A stretch of DNA of 64,000 bases from Acidimicrobiia bacterium (lineage in GTDB: Bacteria; Actinomycetota; Acidimicrobiia; Acidimicrobiales; Bin134): contig JAJECA010000050.1 of NCBI GenBank assembly GCA_022822265.1, positions 17,075 through 81,074 of the forward strand, written 5' to 3'. Positions 35,998-44,777 of this stretch are shown piece after piece (within the stretch, counting starts at the first letter, position 1; each line of letters opens with the position of its first letter). The notes beneath the pieces were generated by a model. That model was not told where the DNA came from. It saw nothing but the letters and a program-made list of their open reading frames with translations, and did no database searches. The position numbers and the translations under genes are program-made.

Positions 35998-36891
35998 ATG
36001 AGCACTCCCTCCAACCCCCCGCAGTTCAGCGTGTTCATGCCGCAGATGAGGATGGACATGGCCACCATCGAAGAGCGGGTGCGAGCCGCGGAGGCGTGCG
36101 GGTTCCACAAAATCGACCTCATGGACCACCTGAATCCGCCCTTGTTGTCCGCCGCTCCCATGTACGACGCCTTTGTGATGGCCACCGCGGTGGCGGCGTG
36201 GACGGAGCGGGTGCGGATCGGGCATATGGTGCTGTGCGGTCAGTTCCGCCATCCGGCGCTGCTGGCCAAGATGGTGGTGAGCCTGGATCACTTCAGCGGT
36301 GGTCGCTTCGACTTGGGCATCGGCTGGGGCTCGGTGCCCGATGAGATGGAGCGGTTCGGCCTCGGCGACGAACCGCCTGCGGTGCGGGCCGCTCGCCTGC
36401 GAGAGACCCTGGAGGTGGTCCAGGCCCTCCTTACCGGTGAGCCGGTGAACCATAAGGGCCGGTTTTTCCAACTTGAGAACGCCCAGCAGCAGCCCACCCT
36501 GTTGAACGGCCACATCCCGATCGTGATCGGCGGTGCCGGCCGCAAGCTCACCATGCCTTTGGTGCAGGACTTTGCCGACTGGTGGAACTGCCCGGTGTAC
36601 GGCATGGCCGAATTGGCTGAGTTGCTACCCCTGTCGGGCAACGCTCGGCTCTCGGTGCAGCGGGCCATCGGGCTGGCCCCTTCCTCGGCTGCGCGTGACG
36701 AGATAGTGGCCACCGCCCAACGCCGGTTCGGCGACTGGGCCCTGGTGGCGGGCACCCCAGACGAGGTGGCCGAGGGCCTTCAGGCCGACCGGGAGATGGG
36801 CGCCGAGCAGTTCGTGCTCCAGTTCAGCGACTTCGCCACGCCCGAGACACTCGACCTGTTCGCTACCGAGGTCATGCCCGCGGTGGCGTAG
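35998..36891 (+). CDS. LLM-class (luciferase-like) flavin- or F420-dependent oxidoreductase
   Basis: 297 residues, single TIM-barrel of the bacterial luciferase superfamily: AEACGFHKIDLMDH, TERVRIGHMVLC, SLDHFSGGRFDLGIGWGS and PIVIGGAGRKL (phosphate/cofactor loop). Actinobacterial members often use F420, but FMN cannot be excluded. Last gene of the hicAB-aroC-crotonase transcript, 7 nt after the crotonase stop. Substrate unknown. Confidence 0.9.
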   Translation: MSTPSNPPQFSVFMPQMRMDMATIEERVRAAEACGFHKIDLMDHLNPPLLSAAPMYDAFVMATAVAAWTERVRIGHMVLCGQFRHPALLAKMVVSLDHFSGGRFDLGIGWGSVPDEMERFGLGDEPPAVRAARLRETLEVVQALLTGEPVNHKGRFFQLENAQQQPTLLNGHIPIVIGGAGRKLTMPLVQDFADWWNCPVYGMAELAELLPLSGNARLSVQRAIGLAPSSAARDEIVATAQRRFGDWALVAGTPDEVAEGLQADREMGAEQFVLQFSDFATPETLDLFATEVMPAVA

Positions 36892-36930
36892 CCCCCTGTT
36901 TCTGCTTTCTCCGGCAGCAGAACTGCCCCG

Positions 36931-36936
36931 TATCAT
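36931..36936 (+). promoter_or_regulatory. Leaderless-type -10 element for trpC
   Basis: TATCAT, 7 nt, then ATG 36944. Confidence 0.55.
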
Positions 36937-36943
36937 CCGACTC

Positions 36944-37654
36944 ATGGGAACTGATGAGCGGTCCAGTCGCGCGGGGCGTTTCAAGCAGTCACTTTTGGCC
37001 GGCAACGACGTGGCCATCATCGCGGAGATCAAGCGTCGGTCCCCGTCTCGGGGCGAGTTGAACACAGACCTCGACCCAGCTGAATTGGCAGTGGCCTATC
37101 GCGACGGCGGGGCGTCCTGCCTGTCGGTGCTCACCAACCAGGAAATGTTCGGGGGCAGCGGCGACGACCTGGCCGCGGCATCCCGATCCTCTGGGTTGCC
37201 CGTCCTCCGCAAGGATTTCATCACCAGCGTCGAAGACGTCCATGAATCCCATGCGATGGGAGCCGATGCGCTGCTGCTGATCGTGGCCGACCTCACGGGC
37301 ACCCAGCTGGCCGAACTTCACCAGCTGGCCTTGTCACTGGGTATGGACGTGCTCACCGAGGTCAAGTCTGAGGATGAGCTGGAGACCGCCATAGAAGCCG
37401 GGGCCGACATCATCGGGGTCAACCAGCGGGAGAAGCCCAAGAGCGCGGCCTTCACCATGGACTACCAGCGGGCCGAGCGCATGGCGCCACTGTTGCCCGA
37501 CCACGTGGTGAAGGTGGCCGAATCAGGGATCGCCGTTCCCAACGGGACAACGATGGCCGAGGTGCGCAAGGCGGGCTACGACGCTGCCCTCATCGGCGAG
37601 GCTCTCGTCACCTCCGGCGATCCCATAGAGCGGCTCCAAGAGCTGCTTTCCTAG
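36944..37654 (+). CDS. trpC: Indole-3-glycerol-phosphate synthase (short form)
   Basis: TIM-barrel enzyme of tryptophan synthesis, closing the ring of CdRP to indole glycerol phosphate. 236 residues: catalytic Lys30 in AEIKRRSPSRG, second Lys in VLRKDFI, Glu in VLTEV, Ser in VAESGI. The N-terminal helix (about 25-45 residues) of standard TrpC is missing, and the usual GVNNRDL is GVNQREK. It stands alone, not beside other trp genes, with a leaderless promoter. It could be a second, divergent copy. Its TAG overlaps the convergent MaoC gene stop (CTAG). Confidence 0.85.
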   Translation: MGTDERSSRAGRFKQSLLAGNDVAIIAEIKRRSPSRGELNTDLDPAELAVAYRDGGASCLSVLTNQEMFGGSGDDLAAASRSSGLPVLRKDFITSVEDVHESHAMGADALLLIVADLTGTQLAELHQLALSLGMDVLTEVKSEDELETAIEAGADIIGVNQREKPKSAAFTMDYQRAERMAPLLPDHVVKVAESGIAVPNGTTMAEVRKAGYDAALIGEALVTSGDPIERLQELLS

Positions 37655-38049
37655 TCGCCAGCCAGCGTTCCGGCCGCCGTGCCCCGCAGCACCTGGGTGC
37701 CGTGCTGATCGGTGGTGGAGATGTCCACTTCCACCGAGCCGTCTTCAAGTACCGCGGTCACTTGGAGCTCGGTGGTCAGGGTGTCTCCCGGCCAAACCGG
37801 CTTCAAGAAGTCGGCGGCATATCGGTCCAGCCCTTCATCGCCGAATACCGATACCAAGGCCTGGCCGGTGATGCCCATGGTCAGCATGCCGTGGGCGAAG
37901 ATCTGGTCGAATCCGTGGGTGGTGGCGTAGATCTCGTCGTGGTGGAACGGGTGGAAGTCTCCCGACGCTCCGGCGTAGGCCACCAGTTGCGTTCGGGTGA
38001 GCCCCTCGGCCACTACCTGAAGGTGGCGAGCGCCAACCTCGGACCTCAT
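37651..38049 (-). CDS. MaoC-like hot-dog dehydratase subunit
   Basis: 132 residues with the R-specific hydratase-2 pattern: YAGASGDFHPFHHDE (catalytic Asp/His), FDQIFAHGMLTMG and LKPVWPGDTLTT. ATG 38049 overlaps the stop of the preceding gene by 4 nt (ATGA), and the partner at 38046-38474 has the second, non-catalytic-type hot-dog. Such pairs form heterodimeric enoyl-CoA or 3-hydroxyacyl dehydratases (HadAB, ChsH1-ChsH2 style). Confidence 0.9.
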   Translation of the reverse strand: MRSEVGARHLQVVAEGLTRTQLVAYAGASGDFHPFHHDEIYATTHGFDQIFAHGMLTMGITGQALVSVFGDEGLDRYAADFLKPVWPGDTLTTELQVTAVLEDGSVEVDISTTDQHGTQVLRGTAAGTLAGD

Positions 38050-38474
38050 TCCCGCACCTCGTTGTCGGCTCGCACGTTGATCCAGCGGGCGGTCACGCAC
38101 GGCTGGCCGTCGGCGTCGACAAAGGTGGTGACGATCTCACGGAACCGCAGTTGGCCGCCACGCCGCCCCTGCTTGTACCACTCCTCCCCGTCGGCCACGG
38201 TGGCGGTGAGCACTTCCCCGGCCCGGGGATGGCGGTGGTACTCGAAAACCATTCCGGCGTGGAACCCCGAGCCCGACTCAGGCGCCACCGGCGGCCACGG
38301 CCGGTCGGAGCGCAGTCGGCGGTCGTAGTCGGGGTCGTAGCGGTCGGCGGACACCATGAATGTGGGCGGGGTTGCCGCGTCGGGGTCGAAGGTCGCGTCC
38401 AGATCGCCCACTGCTCGTTTGAACTCCTGAATGTGACCAGCCTCGATGGGGAATTCGAATGAGCGCATATACAT
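38046..38474 (-). CDS. FAS1-like / HadA-type dehydratase partner subunit
   Basis: 142 residues from ATG 38474, chosen because AGGAG lies 6 nt upstream; in-frame ATGs at 38477, 38480 and 38468 are alternatives. Starts MYMRSFEFPIEAGHIQEFK and contains FHAGMVFEYHRHPRAGEVLTA and the C-terminal WINVRADNEVRE, matching the N-terminal half of MaoC-type dehydratases, which lacks the catalytic D-H. It pairs with the downstream MaoC gene and follows the oxidoreductase gene by 13 nt. Confidence 0.88.
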   Translation of the reverse strand: MYMRSFEFPIEAGHIQEFKRAVGDLDATFDPDAATPPTFMVSADRYDPDYDRRLRSDRPWPPVAPESGSGFHAGMVFEYHRHPRAGEVLTATVADGEEWYKQGRRGGQLRFREIVTTFVDADGQPCVTARWINVRADNEVRE

Positions 38475-38487
38475 CATCATCTCCTGG

Positions 38488-39447
38488 CTAGGGAACGAGC
38501 ACGATCTTGCCGAAGAAGTCGGAGCTCTCCATCAACCGATGGGCCTCCGCGATCTCGTCCAACCCGTACACTGCGGCGATCTGCGGCGTGACCTGTCCCT
38601 GGGCGATCATGGCCAGCAAGCCCCGCATCGTGGCCGCAATCCGATGGTTGTCGGGACGGCCCACCCCCATGAGGGTGATGCCCTTCACGAACAATTGGCC
38701 CAAGTGCAACTCACCCATGTGCCCGGCAGTGACCCCGCAAGTCACGAACCGGCCCTCCGGGGCCAGCGAGCGCACCGCGGCGGCAAACACCGGGGTGCCC
38801 ACATGGTCAAGCACCACGTCCACACCTTTGCCATTCGTGGCCTCACGCACGGCCGCGACGATGTCTTCGTTGTAGTGGTCGATGGTTTGTTCCGCGCCCA
38901 GCTCCATCGCTCGAGCCCGCTTGTCATCACTGCCCGCCGTGGCGATCACCCGACAGCCCATAGTCTTGGCGATCTGGACCCCGAAGCTTCCCACCCCCGA
39001 ACCGGCGGCCATCACCAGCACCGTCTCGCCCGGCTGCATCTGAGCCTTCTCGATCAGGGCCTGGTGGGCTGAGCGGCCTGCGGTGGGGGTGGCTCCCCCA
39101 GCCTCAAAGCTGATCTCATCAGCCAGAGGGAACGTCAACTCCGCGGGAGCCAGCGCCATCGAGGCGTGGGTCCGCTCCCCTGATGCCACCACCCGGTCGC
39201 CGACAGCCACCGACGTCACTTCCGCCCCCACTGCCTCCACCACCCCGGCGATGTCCCGTCCGCCAACGTGCTGGGGCCAGCGAAGCTTCATGCCGTGCGA
39301 GCCCTCCCGCCAATACACGTCTACCCGATCCATCGACGTGGCCTTGACCTGGATCAACACGTCGTGGGGGCCGGGCTCGGGGTCGGGCAGCTCCCCCACC
39401 CGAAGCACATCCAGCCCGCCCTGAGCCTCGTGGTAAGCAGCCCGCAC
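38488..39447 (-). CDS. Quinone-oxidoreductase-like MDR protein
   Basis: About 319 residues of the medium-chain dehydrogenase family without zinc ligands. GroES-like N-domain (GGRDIAGVVEAVG), then NADP Rossmann fold AAGSGVGSFGVQIAK. I prefer GTG 39447 (MRAAYHEAQGG); TTG 39453 would overlap the upstream stop. It leads the MaoC pair, so it may reduce an enoyl-CoA or a quinone-like product in the same pathway. Acts in the cytosol with NADPH. Confidence 0.88.
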   Translation of the reverse strand: MRAAYHEAQGGLDVLRVGELPDPEPGPHDVLIQVKATSMDRVDVYWREGSHGMKLRWPQHVGGRDIAGVVEAVGAEVTSVAVGDRVVASGERTHASMALAPAELTFPLADEISFEAGGATPTAGRSAHQALIEKAQMQPGETVLVMAAGSGVGSFGVQIAKTMGCRVIATAGSDDKRARAMELGAEQTIDHYNEDIVAAVREATNGKGVDVVLDHVGTPVFAAAVRSLAPEGRFVTCGVTAGHMGELHLGQLFVKGITLMGVGRPDNHRIAATMRGLLAMIAQGQVTPQIAAVYGLDEIAEAHRLMESSDFFGKIVLVP

Positions 39448-39449
39448 GG

Positions 39450-40079
39450 TCAACGCACTCGCACGCTAGGGAGCCCTTCGGCGTTGCCCCGCAACCAGGT
39501 CAGAAACTCCCCCACCGGCGCAGGTTCGGCCACATCGGCAGGCTCGTCCAATCGAGACTCCCAGAACTCCCTGTAGGTGGGCCAGAACTCATGCCACGCC
39601 CCTTCGTAGGGCTCCTCATCGGGCCAGCGCATCTTGTTGTCGCCAGTCGGAGGGGCGTTCAGATCGGTGGCGTACCAGTACAGGGGCAGGCGCCGCCGGA
39701 AATACCACCGACCGTCGATGCGCTCGTAGTCGTCCCAGTACATCATGGTCATGATCACCCACTCATCGCCGGTCTCGTGCTCGTTGCGGGAGTAAACCAC
39801 CCCGCGGGCCCGATCAGGCCCGTCGAACTCGATGATGTGGTTGCCGGTCACATGGGCGGTGCCGGTGAACTGGCTGCTCATCGTCTCGCGGAACCACTCG
39901 GCCAGCGCGGCCCGCCCGGAGCGCCCCCGGCCCACCTGCACATCGGCAGGGAACAGGCTGACCCAGCCGTCGGTGGCCCGCATGTCCAGCGCCAGGCAGT
40001 AGCGGGCCGCCAACCCCCGGATCTCCTCGATGGACTCCAGCCGCTCCAACCGCTCCTCCAGCGATTCTGTGGACTCCAT
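39450..40079 (-). CDS. SnoaL/NTF2-like protein
   Basis: 209 residues: an N-terminal helix with heptad-like Glu/Leu (ESLEERLERLESIEEI) then the cone-shaped alpha+beta fold of the NTF2-like superfamily (ARYCLALDMRATDGWVSLF, WYFRRRLPLYWYA). Family members include steroid isomerases, dehydratases and polyketide cyclases. The ATG is preceded by the leaderless element TAAGTT 6 nt upstream. First gene of the operon with the oxidoreductase and MaoC pair. Reaction unknown. Confidence 0.85.
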   Translation of the reverse strand: MESTESLEERLERLESIEEIRGLAARYCLALDMRATDGWVSLFPADVQVGRGRSGRAALAEWFRETMSSQFTGTAHVTGNHIIEFDGPDRARGVVYSRNEHETGDEWVIMTMMYWDDYERIDGRWYFRRRLPLYWYATDLNAPPTGDNKMRWPDEEPYEGAWHEFWPTYREFWESRLDEPADVAEPAPVGEFLTWLRGNAEGLPSVRVR

Positions 40080-40085
40080 GGCGGC

Positions 40086-40091
40086 AACTTA
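40086..40091 (-). promoter_or_regulatory. Leaderless-type -10 element for the SnoaL-like operon
   Basis: TAAGTT on the minus strand, 6 nt, then ATG 40079. Confidence 0.5.
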
Positions 40092-40113
40092 GCGGGCACT
40101 ACAGTTCGGCCCC

Positions 40114-40812
40114 ATGACCGCAGGAGTTGTTTTGGCCCATGGGGCGTTTCACGGACCATGGTGTTGGGAGCGGGTGCAGGAATGCTTGAGGAACATGGGC
40201 ATCGCCGTCCACGCGTCCGACTTGTGCCGTCCGACCACCGCAGAGGACATCGCCGCATTCCAGGCCGATGTGAGCGGCATGAGGGAGCATTTGGGTGGTG
40301 AAGGGCCGGTGGTGGCTGTGGGCCATTCGCTAGGCGGCCTGTCCATCTCCGGGCTCGACCCGGCCACAGTGGACCATCTGGTGTATCTGGCCGCCATCCT
40401 TCCCGGCGACGAAAGCGGTGATGAGAACCCGCCAGATGTGGCCGAGGCAGTGATTGCCGAGAACTTCTTTCCCTCTCTTGAGCATGGCGAAGACGGCTAC
40501 AGCTCGGTGAAGCCCGGGGCCGCGGGCGACCTCTTCTACCACGACTGCAGCCCTGAAGATGTCGCCTGGGCCGAGTCGCAGCTCCGCCCCCAGCCGCTGG
40601 GCCAGGCACCCCACCCCTATACCCGGGCGGCATGGCGAGATGTCGAGTCCACCTACATCGTGTGCGCCGACGACCGCACTCTGACCGCGGAGTTCCAGCA
40701 GACTTGCGCGGGGATGGTCGCCAACTCCGTCGTGATGGAGGGCAGTCACTCCCCAATGTTGGCCCAGCCCGAGGCCGTGGCCGCGGTGATTGCCCGGGTC
40801 GCAGGCCAGTAA
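40114..40812 (+). CDS. Alpha/beta-hydrolase, methylesterase/hydroxynitrile-lyase-like
   Basis: 232 residues. N-terminal VVLAHGAFHGPWCWE is the oxyanion turn of the plant-esterase/HNL-like group, the nucleophile elbow is VGHSLGG, and the C-terminal His is in EGSHSPML. Acts on small esters or cyanohydrins in that group. TACAGT lies 8 nt before ATG 40114, suggesting a very short leader. An aldo/keto reductase gene follows 34 nt later on the same strand. Confidence 0.9.
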   Translation: MTAGVVLAHGAFHGPWCWERVQECLRNMGIAVHASDLCRPTTAEDIAAFQADVSGMREHLGGEGPVVAVGHSLGGLSISGLDPATVDHLVYLAAILPGDESGDENPPDVAEAVIAENFFPSLEHGEDGYSSVKPGAAGDLFYHDCSPEDVAWAESQLRPQPLGQAPHPYTRAAWRDVESTYIVCADDRTLTAEFQQTCAGMVANSVVMEGSHSPMLAQPEAVAAVIARVAGQ

Positions 40813-40846
40813 CAACCCTCCGTCGAATCATCCGAAAGGAATCCCC

Positions 40847-41878
40847 ATGGAATACCGAACGCTGGGAGGATCCGGAGTCCAGGTGAGCACCCTGTGCCTG
40901 GGGGCCATGATGTACGGACCCGCGGGCAACAACGACGAGGCCGAGTGCGCGGCCATGACCCACAGAGCCCTCGACGCCGGCATCAACTTCATCGACACCG
41001 CCGACCGCTACAGCATGGGAATCTCCGAGGAGATCGTCGGGCGGGCCATCAAGGGGAGGCGCGACAACGTGGTGCTGGCCACCAAGTTCTACGGCCCGAT
41101 GGGCGACGACATCAACATGCAGGGCGGCTCCCGCCGCTGGGTGACCCAGGCAGTGGAGGACAGCCTGCGCCGCCTCGACACCGACTACATCGACCTGTAC
41201 CAGATGCACCGGCCCGACCCCCGCACCGATTTCGGCGACACCCTGGCCGCGCTCACCGATCTGGTGCAGGCCGGCAAGATCCGCATGATCGGCACCTCCA
41301 CCTTCCCGGCCGAACTCATTGTGGAGGGCCAATGGGCCGCTGAGCGCCGCGGCCTGGAGAGGGTCCGCTGCGAGCAACCCCCATACTCCATCTTCACCCG
41401 GGAGATCGAGCGGGCAGTACTGCCCACCTGCGCGGCCTATGACATGGGCGTGATCGTGTGGAGCCCCCTCAACGGCGGCTGGCTCACCGGCAAGTACCGC
41501 AAAGACGCCGACTGGCCGGAGAACTCCCGGGCCACCCGCAACCTGGTCAGCGCCAAACGCTGGGACCGGGAAAACCCCGTAGTGGCCCACAAGCTCGACC
41601 TTGTAGAGGAACTCGACGCCCTCGCCGCTGAGGTGGGCTGCTCCATGGCCACCTTGGCCTACGCATTCTCCTTGGCCCACCCCGCGGTCACCTCAACCAT
41701 CATCGGCCCCCGCACCCCAGAGCAGCTAGACGCCGCCCTAGAAGACCCCGATCTGCGCCTGTCAAACGAGGTCCTAGACCGCATCGACGAACTAGTCCCC
41801 CCAGGAACCGACCTAAACCCCGACGACGCCTTCTACATCCCCCCAGCAGTCTCCAACCCCGCGCTTCGGAGGATCTAG
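40847..41878 (+). CDS. Aldo/keto reductase
   Basis: 343 residues, NADPH-dependent carbonyl reductase barrel. Catalytic tetrad pieces: Asp and Tyr in INFIDTADRYSMG, Lys in VLATKFYGPMG, His in LYQMHRPDP; cofactor motif at the end (STIIGPRTPEQL). GAAAGGA lies 6 nt upstream of ATG 40847, which is the start used here rather than an upstream in-frame codon. Its TAG overlaps the stop of the convergent transporter gene (CTAG at 41875-41878). Confidence 0.93.
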   Translation: MEYRTLGGSGVQVSTLCLGAMMYGPAGNNDEAECAAMTHRALDAGINFIDTADRYSMGISEEIVGRAIKGRRDNVVLATKFYGPMGDDINMQGGSRRWVTQAVEDSLRRLDTDYIDLYQMHRPDPRTDFGDTLAALTDLVQAGKIRMIGTSTFPAELIVEGQWAAERRGLERVRCEQPPYSIFTREIERAVLPTCAAYDMGVIVWSPLNGGWLTGKYRKDADWPENSRATRNLVSAKRWDRENPVVAHKLDLVEELDALAAEVGCSMATLAYAFSLAHPAVTSTIIGPRTPEQLDAALEDPDLRLSNEVLDRIDELVPPGTDLNPDDAFYIPPAVSNPALRRI

Positions 41879-44733
41879 GTCGTTCGCTCCCCAGAGCGCT
41901 CAATGGCCCTCACATCAGTCCCCAGATAAGAAGCAATCACCAGCGGATCGTTCCGAACCTCCTCAGGCGACCCCTCAGAGATCACCTGCCCTGCCTCCAA
42001 GCAGTAGACCCGGTCGCTAATGCTCATGACGAGGGGCATGTCGTGCTCGATCACCACCACCGCAGCCCCCAGCTCGGCCTGGATGCGGCGGATGAGCGGA
42101 CCGAACGCCTCGCTCTCCCGCTGGGCCACACCTCCGGTGGGCTCGTCCAGCAGCAGCACCTTGGCGTCCACTGCCAGCAGGCTGGCCAGCTCCACAATGC
42201 GGCGCGTCCCGGTGGACAGGTTGGAGATGAAGTGGTCGGCGTAGCGCCCCAGCCCCACAAAGTCCATCAGGCTGTCGACGTCGGCCCGCTTGCGCCGCTC
42301 TTGGCCCGGCGATGGAGGCACTCCCAGCAGCGATGGGACCAACAAGGAGCGGTCTCGGGCCTCCATCGCCACCATCAACGCTTCTCTCACGGTGAGATCC
42401 GGATAGATCTTGGCGTGCTGGAATCCCCGCCCGAGGCCGCCCCGGTGGCGGCGATACGACGGCAGGTGTGAGATGTCCCGGCCCAGCACTTCCACTTGGC
42501 CCTTGAACGGCACGAACCCGCTGACCGCGTTCATGAGGGTGGACTTTCCCGCCCCATTGGAGCCGATTAGCCCGACCAGCTCTCCCTGGTACACATCGAT
42601 GGAGACCTGGTCCACCGCCACCTTCCCGCCGAAGTGGACATGCACGTCCCGCACCGCCAGCCACGGTTGACCCTCCTCCACCGAAACCGTGCGCTCGCTG
42701 GTGATCGGCACCGGCTTGTCCAACGCCGGCACCGGCATTGCCGCGTCGCGCGCCGCCATGCGCTCATCGGCCAACCCCAATAAGAAGTCGCGCAGCTTGT
42801 AGAGGAGCTGCATAAACCCGCCAGGGAAGTACATCAACAGCAAGAGAAGGCCCACGCCGGAGGTAAGCAGCCGCACCTCGTCGCTGGCCCCGAAGATGGC
42901 GGGGATGCCTTTGACCCACAACACGCCCAGAAGCGGCCCGGCAATAGAACCCAGCCCGCCGATGATGGCGATGGCGATCACGTTGATCGACTCATTGGAG
43001 TTGAACAGAACTTGAGGGTTGATGGTGGGCTCGCCGGTGATGATCAGCCCGCCCCCCAGCGCGGCCAACCCCCCGGCCAGGGTGAACGAGATGAGCTTGA
43101 TCCGGCTGCCCGACACGGTGGAGGCGGCGGCCATGTCCTCGTTGTCTCGCACCGCGATCATCATTCGACCGATTCCGGTCTTGCGCAGATGGGACACCAT
43201 CCATACCGCGAGAGCCAGCAAGACAAGCACCAAAAAGAAATAGGACTTCCGGGAGGCGGTGAAATCGAACGGACCCCACACCGGGGGGATCACTTTGGGC
43301 GTATTGGTGGCCCCCTGGGTGAACACGTCTTGGGCGAAGATCCACGACATGGCGGCAATGGCGAAGGCCAGCGTGGTCACCGCCAGCATGAGCCCCTTCA
43401 CCCGCAAAGCGGGCACGCCGATGATGAAAGCGGTGACCATTCCCGCGGCCACCGCGATCACCATGGCCACCCCCCAAGGAAGGTCAAACGACCAATCCCA
43501 CAAGTCGAATGGAATGGGAATGTCGCCGTTCTCGGTCAGTGCCACCACCGTGAGGCCGCCCACTCCCGCGAAGGCGAATTGGCCCAGCGAGAGCTGCCCG
43601 GCCCAGCCGGTGAGCATCGACACCGACAAGGCGATCAAGGCGAAACCCAAGATGCGGGTCCAGGTGTAGAGGTTGGAGTTCTTGGTGAGGAACAGCCCGA
43701 GCAGCACCAGAGCACCGAACAAGGCGACGAATCCGAACCTCGACAGGTTGCGGATGTACCACAGGCCTCGGAGCCGTTCGGGGATGGCCTTCACCTTGGG
43801 CGAAAGCGACCACTCGCCCTCGTCCTCGGTAGCTCGGCGGGCGAACATCACCGTGATCACCAGGATGGCGATGAAGAAGATCACATCCACCGCCTCGCGG
43901 ATTTCCCGGTCGACGTTGCCCTGGAACAGTCGCTGGAAGATGCCCAGACAGATTCCGGCGATCAGCGTGACCCACAGCGATCGCATCCGGGCGATCAACG
44001 CCACCAGCAGCACCCGAAGAAGCAGGCCCGGCCCGAGGCTGGCGGTGCCCGCGTCGGCCGCGCTGACCCGGAACGGCGCCAACAAGATGAGAGTGACCCC
44101 GGCCAGCGCCCCGCCGATGGTCCACACCATGGTGGACACCCGTCGCACGCTGATTCCGAACAGCCTCCCGGTGTCGGCGTTTTCGGCAGAGGCTCTGATG
44201 GCCAACCCGAATCGGGTTCGGCCCAAGAACAAAGCCAGTACGGCTATGACCAGCGGCACCATGATCACCACAATCAGCTCGCGCCCGCCGATGCGGAGGT
44301 GATCGGTCACCTCCCAGCGGAACTCTTGAGCGGTGAGCTTGGGGGGCAACGGGAACGGCCCGGGCCGAGACACGTCGGGAAGCTGGATGGAGGCGAAGAT
44401 GGCCAGCTGGGCCACTCCCAGCGTGGCGATGAACAAAACCAGGCGCGGCGAGTTGAACAGCCGTCGCACCACCACCAGCTCCGTGACCATGGCAAATCCA
44501 GCCGCCGCCCCAACCGACAGGAAAAACGCCAGCCAGTAGGGCACGTCGTAGCGGAACGTGAGCATGGCCATCAGGGCAACGCCGAAGCTGCCGATCTCGG
44601 CGTGGGCGAAGTTGAGCACCCCGGTCGACCGGTAGATGAGCACGAAGCCGGCGGCCAGTGCAGCCACGATTAGCCCCTGCACGCTGCCCGAGAACAAGTC
44701 CTGTTGGGAGATCTCCCAGCCGATGTCGATCAC
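41875..44733 (-). CDS. Branched-chain-amino-acid-type ABC transporter, LivH-LivM-LivG triple fusion
   Basis: One 952-residue chain carrying both permeases and one ATPase. Residues 15-300 are LivH-like (YRSTGVLNFAHAEIGSFGV, inner-membrane helices). Residues about 325-640 are LivM-like (LGFALIALSVSMLTGWAGQLSLGQ split by Ala/Gly helices). Residues about 690-940 are LivG-like with Walker A GSNGAGKST near 721, signature LSTGTRRIVELASLL and Walker B VLLLDEPTGGV. Start GTG 44733. The partner LivF is fused to an MFS protein 44 nt upstream, and a LivK-like receptor is divergent. Ligand unknown; amino acids, amides or carboxylates are typical. Confidence 0.9.
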   Translation of the reverse strand: MIDIGWEISQQDLFSGSVQGLIVAALAAGFVLIYRSTGVLNFAHAEIGSFGVALMAMLTFRYDVPYWLAFFLSVGAAAGFAMVTELVVVRRLFNSPRLVLFIATLGVAQLAIFASIQLPDVSRPGPFPLPPKLTAQEFRWEVTDHLRIGGRELIVVIMVPLVIAVLALFLGRTRFGLAIRASAENADTGRLFGISVRRVSTMVWTIGGALAGVTLILLAPFRVSAADAGTASLGPGLLLRVLLVALIARMRSLWVTLIAGICLGIFQRLFQGNVDREIREAVDVIFFIAILVITVMFARRATEDEGEWSLSPKVKAIPERLRGLWYIRNLSRFGFVALFGALVLLGLFLTKNSNLYTWTRILGFALIALSVSMLTGWAGQLSLGQFAFAGVGGLTVVALTENGDIPIPFDLWDWSFDLPWGVAMVIAVAAGMVTAFIIGVPALRVKGLMLAVTTLAFAIAAMSWIFAQDVFTQGATNTPKVIPPVWGPFDFTASRKSYFFLVLVLLALAVWMVSHLRKTGIGRMMIAVRDNEDMAAASTVSGSRIKLISFTLAGGLAALGGGLIITGEPTINPQVLFNSNESINVIAIAIIGGLGSIAGPLLGVLWVKGIPAIFGASDEVRLLTSGVGLLLLLMYFPGGFMQLLYKLRDFLLGLADERMAARDAAMPVPALDKPVPITSERTVSVEEGQPWLAVRDVHVHFGGKVAVDQVSIDVYQGELVGLIGSNGAGKSTLMNAVSGFVPFKGQVEVLGRDISHLPSYRRHRGGLGRGFQHAKIYPDLTVREALMVAMEARDRSLLVPSLLGVPPSPGQERRKRADVDSLMDFVGLGRYADHFISNLSTGTRRIVELASLLAVDAKVLLLDEPTGGVAQRESEAFGPLIRRIQAELGAAVVVIEHDMPLVMSISDRVYCLEAGQVISEGSPEEVRNDPLVIASYLGTDVRAIERSGERTT

Positions 44734-44777
44734 AGCACGGCCATCCGGTCTCGGCCCGGGTCAGCTCGCCTCACCGC

